Assembly (NCBI RefSeq): GCF_024323335.1
Contig: NC_066585.1
Location: forward strand, 538,956,007-539,020,006
DNA from: Lathyrus oleraceus
Lineage: Eukaryota > Streptophyta > Magnoliopsida > Fabales > Fabaceae
Reading direction: 5' to 3'
DNA: 64,000 bases
In this document: one piece after another, positions 10,600 through 20,298 of the stretch
Position numbering within the stretch: position 1 is the first letter of the stretch
Layout: each line of letters opens with the position of its first letter
Notes under the pieces: model-generated
What the model was told of the DNA's origin: nothing
What the model saw: only the letters and a program-made list of their open reading frames with translations
Database searches by the model: none
Translations under genes and position numbers: made by a program

Positions 10600-11519
10600 C
10601 GCACTTTTATTTATCCAAAGGACTGGCTAAAAAGCGAACAAAAGCCTAAGAAGTTTTACACGTAGAAAACTAATAAAAAGATCAGAGATTCTGGGTAAGG
10701 GGTAAATTACGCAATGGGAAGGTGTTAGGCACCCACTACGTCCTAGGTACTCCTAGGGAGCCCTTTTCACACTTGTTATGCTAAATTGATATTTGTTATG
10801 ACATAAAGATTGTGCAAACATGATTGGGATGAGGAGAAAAGAATATACAATTTTTATTGGGTTATTGGGTTTGAACGGATGAACCCGCTGCCTACGTACC
10901 TTCCATCAAAGGTAAGGATCAAAACGCCGTAGTTCGGCTAAAAGATTTCCAAAAGTTGGTGGATTCAGTTTTAAACACAAGCACTGAGGCTTTTCATTAT
11001 CAATGGGAGAAAACTCGACCAAAAAACAACATCCACCATGCGAGGATAGCTTCGACGTACTAGAGGGGTTAACCCTGTTTTCAGTACGGAAGTCTTACTG
11101 TCGACTCACTAAGGATAGGCAAGATTTACATCAACCACAATGATAATTGAAGCCTATGGCTAATGCATGAAAAGATTAATGGACAAAGCCAAAACAAGTG
11201 AATGAGTGAAATTAATTGATTGTGTTTATGAAAATGAGGTCAAAGTATGATTAGGATTGATTCAAAGAAGTATTATGAAATGAGTTTGAAAAAAGTCAAG
11301 GACTTGGGGTCCAGGTTTTTTAGTTAGAAAAACATGAAGATGTTTGCACAACACTTATGTCAAGTTTGAAAAGTAAAGTGTGAAAAGTCTAGGACATAAT
11401 GAATGATGAATGGATGAAGATGGGTAGTAAAACTTCTTAGAAGGTTCACTTCTTGAGATCATATGGGAGATGATTCAAGTGTGTCCTTTGGAATGGAAAT
11501 AAGCAATAACACACAAACA

Positions 11520-12110
11520 AAGTAAGAAAGACGGATACCGGATGCCAATCAATGGTCTTATACCAATCTCCTAAAACAAAATGGGATATCAGAGGCCACT
11601 CAATGGTCTTACACTAATCTCCACAGGCAAAGAAATAAAAAGCGGATACCGGATACCAATAGATGGATTTACACCAGTCTCCTAAAACAGAAATGGATAT
11701 CAGATGCCACTTAATGGTCTTATACTAATCTCCTCAAAAGAAAAACAAAGATGAAATGTGGAAGTCAACTGCCAATCTATCTGGACTTAGGTTAACTCCA
11801 CAGTATGGTCCTAGGAAATCCAATGCCACATTACTGGGACTTATAATGGATCCTCACATACAAGAACAAAAGCAACAATATGATCACAGGAATGCAAATG
11901 CCAACTTACAGGGACTTATAATTGCAACCTCTCATACAGACAGATAAAACAAACTATGATCACAGGAAAGCAGATGCCAACTTACAGGGACTTATAACTG
12001 TATCCTCACATACAAACAGATAAACAGAAGATATGAGTGACCAATGAGGTCTTATACTCTATCCTTCCATATCATAGGAGCAAATGCCAAAGCAATGGAC
12101 TTACAATTGT
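11520..12110 (-). repeat. Degenerate tandem repeats within the element A LTR
   Basis: Units of about 50-65 bp recur with the pattern GGATACCGGATGCCAAT, a CAATGGTCTTATA-like block and ATCTCC. Later copies use CCAACTTACAGGGACTTATA. Element B has two related units near 32515-32610. This array accounts for part of the extra length of this LTR. Confidence 0.7.
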
Positions 12111-15100
12111 CCTCAATGGGCGAACAACAATAACAAAAGTCACACAGACAAATGGTATGATTATGCACTAATGGCAATTGATGATGATAAATGCATAACA
12201 TACAGGCAAACAAGTGCGCATGAAGCAATCAATCAATCAATGAATATCAAACAGCACACTCTATAGCCAAACAAGGGGGCTCACACAAGAGGGTTTGACT
12301 TTGAAAGTCCACTGTAATGGGTAAAAGTCGCTCTTAACCTTGCCATTGAGGGGCTAAGGTGAAGCAGATGAATAGGAGATGAGGGGTGTGCCTCATTGCT
12401 TCTATCTCAGATCAGAGAGAGCATCAAAGGAAGTGTGGGAGTTCAGAAAGTAGGAACTCTCTCCACATTATTGACTCGATTAGATCTTGGGTATTTATCT
12501 CAATGCTTCAACCATGTAATGGGAGCAAAGAGAGGACACACTGAATAGTGGGGGATAGATTGCTTATCCCTACCTTCCACCAATTGCCTTACTTGAAGGA
12601 CTTTTCCTGCTTGGGACAAATATAAACACACACAGGCATTGCCTCTTAAGGAGGACTTCAGACAGTTTGCCCGGTCAAATAACAGACCGGGTCTCCAGAC
12701 TACATGAAGAAGAAAGGTTTATACCTCAAAGCAAATGCTAAATAGCAAAGCAAGCAAGTTCAAAGAACTTAAGCAACTAAAGTACCTGAAAAAGTCAAAC
12801 CAATTAGTAAACAGCTCAACAGTCAAAATCAAAAGGAAATGAACCAATAGTCAACCACAGAGGGACCAATTGTGCAAGGCACAAAGACTCAAGTATGTGA
12901 GTCACACCTACAAAACAAAGGTTAGCACAATAAACAATTCAAACTAAAACACATTTGAATGATCCTCAAGGCATTGGTGCTTAACCTGAAACAGATGAAC
13001 TCAACATAAGCTTAGAAGACCACTAGGACTAGCCTAGGGTCAAAGATGAAAGAAAAAGTCAAGGCAGCAAGGAAAAGTCAACCCAATTCATGTTCAAGCA
13101 TTTAAGAAGCAATCTCAATTGGATTCATAATTATATCATGCATCATGGTCATTTCATATACAAAAGGATGCAAAGCATGGCAAGAAAGAGCACAAATAGG
13201 TCAACAGCAAGACCTCTTTCAAAAGTCAACCCAAACAATCTCAAAAATCATGAAATAAATCACACTCAATCCTAACATCTATCATGGTAGACATGTAAAA
13301 TTTCATGGCATTTGGATGAGAGGAAGGCAGTCAATTAAAATCATGAAGTCAAACCAAATTCAAGTAAGCATGATGAAAGTCAACAAGCATGGGTCAACTT
13401 CAAAAAATCATATCAATTTGAAAACAGAAGAGAAATGAATAAGATTAACACCAATGCAAAGCTTGAGATGTCTAGTTATCACATATGAAATTTCATGGTC
13501 ATACAATATGATGTGAGAATTTCACAAAAGATTTGGCAACATGTATCACATAAAGTCAACAAATGACTAAGCATGGAAGAAAATTCTCAAATAAATTGGA
13601 AACAGCATGATTAATTCCAAGAAAATTCATGTACCAACTAGACATGTGATAGATGATTCATGCAAAATTTGGGGTCAATTGGATAAGAGGAAACATGTGA
13701 ACAAAAATCATACATTTGCATATCATTGGTGTGACACAAATTGTCACACCCTAGTTCAAAAAATCACAACTAGCAAGCCACAAATGAGAAATGTGTAAAC
13801 TCTACATGGAAACAAAGGTCAATGTGTCTAGTTTCACCACAAAAAATTTCAGGCTCATTGGATGCATCATGAGTATTTCACAAAAGAAATGGCACAATGT
13901 ATCATTTATGCATACATGTCAAGAAAATAATTATCAATTAAAATCCAGCCAATGGAAAATTAATTAAAATTCACAATAAAATAGAGGACACATTCATGAA
14001 CATGAGGAAAAAAATTTCATAATTTTTGGATAAAAATTGAAAGAGAAATGAATTTGTGGAAATGGAGTGAATAATTGAAGCAAGATGAACAAAATGCATG
14101 GCAAGATGGTCAACATGGGGTCAACCGATGGCAGTTTTGTAAATCAGCGCTCACTTACTTAAACTGTGCGTTTTGGCAAAGGGAAATGAAATGTTTTGAT
14201 TGGCTCTCAGCCAATGAAACAGTGCACAGCCAATCAACTCAAATTTTCTGAGTTTTCAAAACCCTTAGGGTTTATGCAGCCATGGTTTTCAACATTCTCA
14301 AGCAATCGATCAAAAAAACATCAAATAACAGCAACATGTAACATAACACAAATCAAGCAGCCACGACCAACACAACAAACACCAATCATGCGGATTTTCT
14401 GGGCAATGTTCATAGAGTTTCGAACAGCAGGGCATATGCATCAAGTTTATCATCATAAAATCAGCTTCAAGCAAAATCAAACAATAACATGGCATTGGTA
14501 CAGCAGTTCATGTTCATATGACCAACATCATGAGAAAATCAATTCCAACCAAGAGGCCCAATCAGCCTGGCAACTAAACATCATCCTCAAATGGCATTAA
14601 ACAGAAAAACAGACACAGTTCAAGGAGATATTCTGGGCAGGTTTACTGGCTTTAAGAAACAGCAGGCATGAACATTTTCATCGAAACTCAACATCAACCT
14701 ATAGCATGGCCAACAGCATAGCAGTAACAATATGATTATGCAGATACAAATAATAACAGCAGGCATGATTCTGGGAAAACAAACTGGAAACAAGCTAGAG
14801 TTTAAGGGATACAGCAATGTTTTATCATTTTCATGTTCAGCCATTAATCATGAATAACCAACCATAAACAGAATCATCAAAAAATCAAGCATGGCCATAC
14901 AACAACATCCTTATGCAACATCACTCAACAACAAACCAAGCATAATCATGGGGATTTCATAGGCAGAATTCTAGGGTTTAAATACAACAGTGCCCATTTC
15001 ATGTTCATGAACTCAAAAATCCAAAGTGCTCAGAAGCCAAAATCAAGTATGCCAAAAGCATCAGCCAACATTAAACAACAAAAATACAGCACCACATTTC

Positions 15101-16958
15101 ATTAAAACAACTCCATCTAGGCAAATCGAACAAAAGTTATCATGAACTCAGAAAATGAAATTCAGTTTTCTCTCAGTATATCCAACCTTTTAGCATGATA
15201 TACGTTGCAACATGTTCAGCATACAAGAATCTACCCTAATCATCGCATGGTTTTGAGAAAAGAGGGAGTCGAGATTTTACTTGTTTTTGAAGCAATGGAA
15301 GAAATAGTGCTTGTTTGGATGATTGGAGCTCGAACAGATGAAGGTTTTGGTCCCAAGTGGTGTACTCTTGAAGAAATTATGCTCAACCTTGCTTGGTTTG
15401 ACCCTAGCTCCAAGCTGCCATGGGAGAATGCTTTGAAAACAGGGCACGATGAAGAGGTTACAGCAGTGATTTGATGAAGAAACTGAGCTCAGTATGTTGT
15501 CTAGGTGAAGAAATAACCAAAGGATACTTGTGTGCTTTGATGGTTTTGGGTGGAAAATGGTGCTTGAGCAAAAATGCAAGAAGGAAGAGATGAGGAATTT
15601 CTGTCGTGGCTGCTATCATTCTAGGGTTGCAAATGGCAGAAAAAAGACTTTATATCATCTGTTTAGCTTTGGTTTAAGGCATGCTAATCTTGCTTAGCTC
15701 AAAAATGACCAATTGCAATTTTGCTAACTTTGTGTAAGTGAACATGGAGGGTGTATGTTTGCCACGATTTGGGCTTGCCAACAGGCTGTACACAGACCTT
15801 GCCAATTGCTGTTTGTGGTCTACTTTTGAATGCTGTACTTGTTTTACTCTTTTCACACCATTTGCCAAAAATACCAACTTTGTACCTTGGTCCAAAATCA
15901 TGGCATAATGATGAAATGAACATGATTTAAGGCTTGAGGCAAGTTTCAAATATGATATGAAAGCAATCTCAATTGGCAAAATGGTGAAAAAAGTCTTAAT
16001 TCAAAAAGTCAAAGTTTGGTCAAACTTTGATTTTAAATGAAAAAGGTCCAAAAATGCCATTTTGATTGGTAGGGTTTTGATGAATGAGATTTATATTTTT
16101 GGAAAGAGGAGGAAAAATGTGGTTTGTAGGAAAAAAACCCCACCAAATTTGGCCTTATGGTTTGAGAGATATGGTCCTTTGAAGTTCATGATTTTGTGAA
16201 AATGATTTGATCATATCTTGACAACCACACATGGGATTTGAGAGTTCTTGGACTTTTTGAAAATGGGAGAACAAGATCTTCAACTTTCATGTTGGGCAAA
16301 AATTCATTTGAAGCTTGTATCATGATGTAAGTTTAAGATCAAGAAGTTTCCATTTTTGGCAGTTGAAATTACAGGTCCACTTTCTATTTTGGGAAATTTT
16401 CTGTTTGACTTGATTTTCTTCCATGATGAGGTTGAACATGATAGATGAGGCTTATACAAGCATGAATGAGCTCCTTCAAATCAATTCTATCCATCAAATC
16501 ATTGATTAAATCCACAGTTGACCAAGTTTGACTTTTCTAGGGTTTTGGATGACTGGACCACTTCTGATGAATTCCAAACCCTAATTCCTTGAGACCTTGA
16601 CTTCAAATGATATCCCAAGATGTGTGAACTCTTGATTATTGATCATGGTGCCCAAATTCTGTAAGAATGGCCACCATCCATTGTTTTGACTGACTGTTGA
16701 CTGTCTTTGACCTAATTGCTGATGATTGCTTCAACTGCAAGCCACAAGGTTAGACTGACAATATTTTTGTACTTTTTGGTTAATAAACATATGAAAAGCA
16801 AGAATATACAAATGCAAAGTATGCTTGGTGATCAAGAAACAAACCACAAGGCAACCAACCACTAGGAGGGAAGCAAAGGCATGCAATGATCCTTGAGGTT
16901 ATGATATGATATGATATGGGCCATGAGGGATCTTAGGGCCCAAAATTGGGGTCTTACA

Positions 16959-16963
16959 ATGAC
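16959..16963. other. Predicted target-site duplication of element A (ATGAC)
   Basis: The uninterrupted LTR copy reads GCCTAATGACCTAC near 36881-36894. Element A interrupts this before ATGAC, so a second ATGAC should flank its left end outside the window. Confidence 0.55.
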
Positions 16964-17028
16964 CTACAAATGACATGCAATATATTAAGCTAGTCCCAAG
17001 AGAGGAGGGCAAATTTTGAGGTGTTACA
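16959..17028 (-). repeat. Element B 3' LTR stub (70 bp), interrupted by element A
   Basis: This matches 36886-36955, the start of the element B 5' LTR: TGTAACACCTCAAAATTTGC on the minus strand. The match stops exactly where element A begins, so element A is inserted here. The rest of this LTR should continue left of the window. Confidence 0.92.
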
Positions 17029-17040
17029 GCTGCCCCTATT
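17029..17040 (-). other. Polypurine tract of element B
   Basis: The minus strand reads AATAGGGGCAGC directly before the 3' LTR start at 17028. It closely matches the tract of element A. Confidence 0.75.
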
Positions 17041-17344
17041 CAATCCACTGTGAACCTGTCGATATGAACAGCCTCGGCTTTCAGATGATCAGGATGAAGA
17101 GTGATTGAATACCAAGAACAGACAAACAATTTGCACTCTGATGGGAAAATAATTAACAACGCCTGTCAGAATCGGCGAAGAAACAATCTCGAAAAGAAAA
17201 AAATCCGTCTGGTATGGAGAAAGTCGGCCTGATCACCGAAACAACAACGTCGACCTGGATACCAAAACAAATGGTAACGCAGGGATAACCATGGCCTGAA
17301 CACCACATATCCGTTGGGGATTTTTATTATCTCTTTTATGCTTT

Positions 17345-17700
17345 TTCTTGAACCCCGAAATTTTCTTTTGCGCAAATGATCCCGAATCATTGCATTTGAA
17401 CCCCGTTCTCCTGTTTGCCAACATAATGAACCCCATTCTCCATTTGAACCTCAGTCGCCTGACGATAGCTCGCGGTCGCCATTGTGAACCCCGCTCTCCA
17501 GAAAACACCTCGTGTCTCCTTTTCTCCATTTGAACCCCAATCTCCATAAAATGTATCAACATTTCCCTTTCTCCGTTTGAACCCCGTTCTCCAGAAAATG
17601 CCTCAACATCTCCCTTTCTCCAGTTGAACCCCGTTCTCCAGAAAATATCGCAACATTTCCCTTTCTCCATTTGAACCCCGTTCTCCCATCTCTCGTGATA
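17345..17700 (-). repeat. 47-bp minisatellite in the element B 3' UTR
   Basis: The plus-strand block TTTGAACCCC recurs with regular spacing: tgaacc starts at 17485, 17531, 17578, 17625 and 17672 (46-47 bp), with more irregular copies at 17349, 17397, 17427 and 17445. Two outlying copies occur near 17932 and 17969. Each unit also carries GTTCTCCAGAAAAT and a CAACATTTCCC-like block. Confidence 0.85.
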
Positions 17701-18004
17701 ATTCCGCTGGCAACGACGGAAATAACCCCAAACACCACTCTGAGGGCGACATATCAGAGGGTACACCTTCACAAAAGGAAGGTAACATGTGCATCTCTTC
17801 TTCAGAAGACACCCCTAACGACTTCTGTTGGCATCCGCCAAAGTCTAAGGTGACACATGAACAGAAGATAATCCTAAGGACCTCATCCCGGATAAAACCT
17901 TCATCTCCAATCTCCAATCTCCATATGAACCCCAGAAAATGCCTCAACATTCCCTTTTCTCCATTTGAACCCCAGAAAATCGCGCTGATCGCGTAACATC
18001 CTTG

Positions 18005-18330
18005 ATTTCGCTTCCATCTCCGTCCGACGGAAAAAGGTCATCCAGTATCGCACTACTGGGGAATATTGCTGATCTGACATCACGATGCTAAACTCCTCAG
18101 AGTAACATCTTCACCATCCGGCGAAACCAAAACCTTCAAGCGGTAACCACGGCTTGAATTGCACTGATTGCATAACCTTTCCATCTCTGTCCGACGAAAA
18201 AATGTCTCCTCCAGTATCGCACTACTGGGGAATACTTTTGATTAAATCATGATGCTAGACTCCTCGGAGCAACACCTTCACCTTTTGGATAAAGTCACCT
18301 CTCAAACAGTAACCACGGTTTGAGACTAGC
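18005..18330 (-). repeat. Duplicated 170-bp module with covarying hairpins
   Basis: Two copies start near 18012 and 18180. Each contains a perfect CCAGTA/TACTGG hairpin (18042-18059 and 18211-18228) and, downstream, a hairpin around the constant loop GTAACCACG. Its stem is TTCAAGC/GCTTGAA in copy 1 (18135-18158) and CTCAAAC/GTTTGAG in copy 2 (18301-18324), so two base pairs changed on both sides. Confidence 0.75.
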
Positions 18331-19069
18331 TTATGCTTGCAATATGATGCATGATTGATTTTTCTGCGTAATGCTCCATAATTATGGAAATGCTACGCGA
18401 CTTATTATTTTTCTATGCTTGCTCTACATGATGAATGCATAAAAAGTATCCCCCTCAAGGGACTCTTCTGAGGAGCTCGAGACACTCTGCTGAGGAACTC
18501 GTCAATACTCCGATTCCACCCTGATGGGGAATAACACTGCTGCTGGGAAAAGGTAACCCTTGCTGGGGAAGAAACTCCTTTGCACCCAATCCGCTCGGGA
18601 AACTGTTGGGGATAACAACCACCAACGCACTCTGTGGGGATACAACCGTTTTTTGACTTGCTGGGGATATCAATCCCGACTCTGCTTCGGGAAACCCTCA
18701 CAGATACCTGGCAACTTCACTGGGGAAATGATTATAGATAGCTCTGCTGGGAAACAGCCACCTCCAGGCCTGGCGACTGGGGAAACATCGGTCTGACACC
18801 TGCTGGGGATAACCATCCTGACCCCGCTAGGAAAGACACAGATCTGGAATCTGCTGGAGAATTGGTCCTCCGACTCTGCTTGGGGACCTCGCTGGGGAAA
18901 TGAGAAAAGTTGGTACAGAACACCCGTCGACTTGTCGAACCATGGTATCCACCTCCCAATCTCGTATCAGCTTTCCACTTTTGAGAATTCCCAGACTCGT
19001 CTGGACCTTTTCTGCTCCATCATCTTGAATTCCAATCGCTCCGCGCTCGACGGAATGCGAACTCCTGGG

Positions 19070-19330
19070 GATTATACAGACTTTTCAATCTTCTAACTTT
19101 GAAGAGTCTTCTTGATTAATTCCAAAGGTCGTCGGACATCTCAACGTCTCTCATCGTTTCTCTACCCATTCATTCGTCCCTGATTGGACCCCGCGGGGAA
19201 TTTCTACAGACTTTCCAATCTTCCGATTTTGAAGAGTCTTCTTGATTATCATTCAAGGATCGTCGTACGTCTCAACGTCTCTTCGTCATCCCTTCATATT
19301 CATTCGTCCCTGGTTGGACTCCCTGGGGAT
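19070..19330 (-). repeat. Duplicated 120-bp module
   Basis: Two imperfect copies share TTGAAGAGTCTTCTTGATTA, a CGTC block, CTCAACGTCTC, ATTCATTCGTCCCTG and TTGGAC. They lie at about 19075-19195 and 19200-19325. TGAAGAGTCTTCTTGA is itself partly self-complementary (GAAGA/TCTTC). Confidence 0.7.
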
Positions 19331-19900
19331 TTGTTTTTGTCAACAGCTTCCACATCACCACCTGCAAGTGAGTGAAAAATATCTAACAGTTCCTGCAAAA
19401 CAGATCGTTAGATAAAACCGTGCCCCAGGTGTGTCAAGATTTCAACACTTGGGTCACTCAACCTTCTGAATAAGATTTCAAGCTTTCAATCTTATAAACA
19501 TGCATTGAAAGGGACCTGTTCGTCTTAAAATGCAAGATTCTTTATCAAAATAATCGGATGTTTTTGCAATCAAAGCGGTAATGAAAAACAAAAACAAAAT
19601 CATTTGACTGAATATGCATTTTATTGATTGGAAAAGTGTGTGGCTCAAATTGAGCAATACAAAGGAAACAATTCCTGAAAAGAGGTAATTGCGCACAAAA
19701 GGAAAAATCTATCCTGATGGCAATGTGAAACCCGTAATCTCATCGAGTTCCAACTCGGTTACACCCCATATGTCCTCAGACTCTCCGTGCTTTCTGCCTT
19801 CTGAACAAGACGACTCCGATTGATCCCCACCGGGTATTATCCATGTGCTTTAACCAAAGCGCAAACGATCATGCGAGACGCAGTTGTTCGTTTCAATCCC

Positions 19901-20105
19901 TCTTTTGCCTGGACCGCCCTTTCGGGTTTTCAGTCCACCGGGATACCCATTTTTGCCCAAGTCGCCTTTTCAGGTTTTCGACTTGCCGGGTGTACAAATT
20001 TTCTTTTTATCCCTAATTTTTGCCCGAACCTTTTCTTTCTATTTTTTTTGGTTCGCCGGGATGCCCATTTTTGCCTGGACTACTTTATTCTTTTCGTCCA
20101 GCGGG
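19901..20105 (-). repeat. Four-unit stem-loop array after integrase (element B)
   Basis: Four units start with TTTTGCC and end with CCGGG or GCGGG. Outer stems are TGGAC/GTCCA (19910-19914, 19933-19937), CAAGTCG/CGACTTG (19958-19964, 19979-19985), CGAACC/GGTTCG (20025-20030, 20050-20055) and TGGAC/GTCCA (20076-20080, 20096-20100). Units 1 and 2 have an inner stem, CCC/GGG or CCT/AGG, closing a GAAA loop in element-sense RNA. Element A has the homologous block at 7685-7860 with other stem sequences. Confidence 0.75.
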
Positions 20106-20110
20106 TCTCT

Positions 20111-20293
20111 TTATACGAAGTATTTTTTAACTGCGTCCGCATTCACAGGGGATGGAAAATCCTCGCCATCCATGGTCGTTAACAACAAGGCTCCGCCAGA
20201 AAAGACCTTCTTGACCACGAATGGACCTTCATAATTGGGTGTCCATTTGCCCCTTCGATCGTTTTGAGGAGGAAGAATCCTTTTCAGCACCAT
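20111..20293 (-). pseudogene. Integrase C-terminal end of element B, out of frame with pol
   Basis: This 60-residue segment (VLKRI, RRGKWTPNYEGPF, GGALLLTTMDG, ending NADAVKKYFV) continues the integrase after a frameshift. In element A the same block follows KKVKPRVFREGD in one open frame. Here the pol frame ends at 20299 and coding sense resumes in another frame a few bases later. The end shown is the natural C-terminus of this Ogre pol by position, and the hairpin array begins immediately after it. Without it the integrase lacks its C-terminal part, so this copy is probably inactive. Confidence 0.85.
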
Positions 20294-20298
20294 ATCAC

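Larger units (their letters stand above)
1..16958 (-). mobile_element. Element A: non-autonomous Ogre-like LTR retrotransposon, left end outside window
   Basis: Two copies of one LTR sequence lie in direct orientation: 1-2460 matches 14499-16958 at a constant offset of 14498. The element reads on the minus strand. It starts at 16958 with TGTAAGACCCC, the 5' LTR ends at 10521 (CCGCTACA), primer sites follow, then an internal region of about 8 kb and the start of the 3' LTR at 2460. Only two substitutions were seen by eye between the visible LTR parts (near 1411/15909 and 2041/16539), so insertion is recent. The internal region keeps only short ends of ORF1 leader, gag, protease, pol and integrase, so it cannot encode a working enzyme set. 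It is inserted in the 3' LTR of element B. Comparison with the uninterrupted copy near 36886 predicts target duplication ATGAC at 16959-16963; the partner copy would lie left of the window. Confidence 0.9.
10521..16958 (-). repeat. Element A 5' LTR, 6438 bp
   Basis: The LTR is bounded by TGTAAGACCCC at 16958 and CCGCTACA at 10521, directly next to the primer sites. It is 1.6 kb longer than the related element E LTR (58999-63827). It holds tandem repeats at 11520-12110 and a PBS-like fragment at 10590-10599. The open frames inside it, up to 134 codons, are AT-rich, have no domains and mostly recur as LTR copies, so I do not call them genes. Confidence 0.92.
17041..19900 (-). repeat. Element B 3' UTR: minisatellite, duplicated modules, hairpins
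   Basis: No coding domain is visible. It contains a 47-bp minisatellite (17345-17700), a module of about 170 bp present twice (18005-18330), many CTGGGGA-type boxes (18470-18910) and a module of about 120 bp present twice (19070-19330). An AT-rich end (19331-19900) shows a small hairpin, ATAAGATT/AATCTTAT, near 19470-19495. The 179-codon and 115-codon frames here are read across tandem repeats whose unit is not a multiple of three and are not genes. Confidence 0.75.

Noticed and set aside
14196..14600. Open frame of 134 codons on the plus strand
   Set aside because: It is inside the element A LTR with low-complexity, Q/H/N-rich translation and no domain.
17531..17700. GGGGTTCAAATGG as a tRNA B box in the minisatellite
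   Set aside because: It lacks the final C of the B-box consensus and has no A box at the right distance; it is a repeat unit.
17233..17772. Open frame of 179 codons on the minus strand
   Set aside because: It reads through a 47-bp tandem repeat in the element B 3' UTR; frames open on several strands arise from the repeat itself and no domain is visible.
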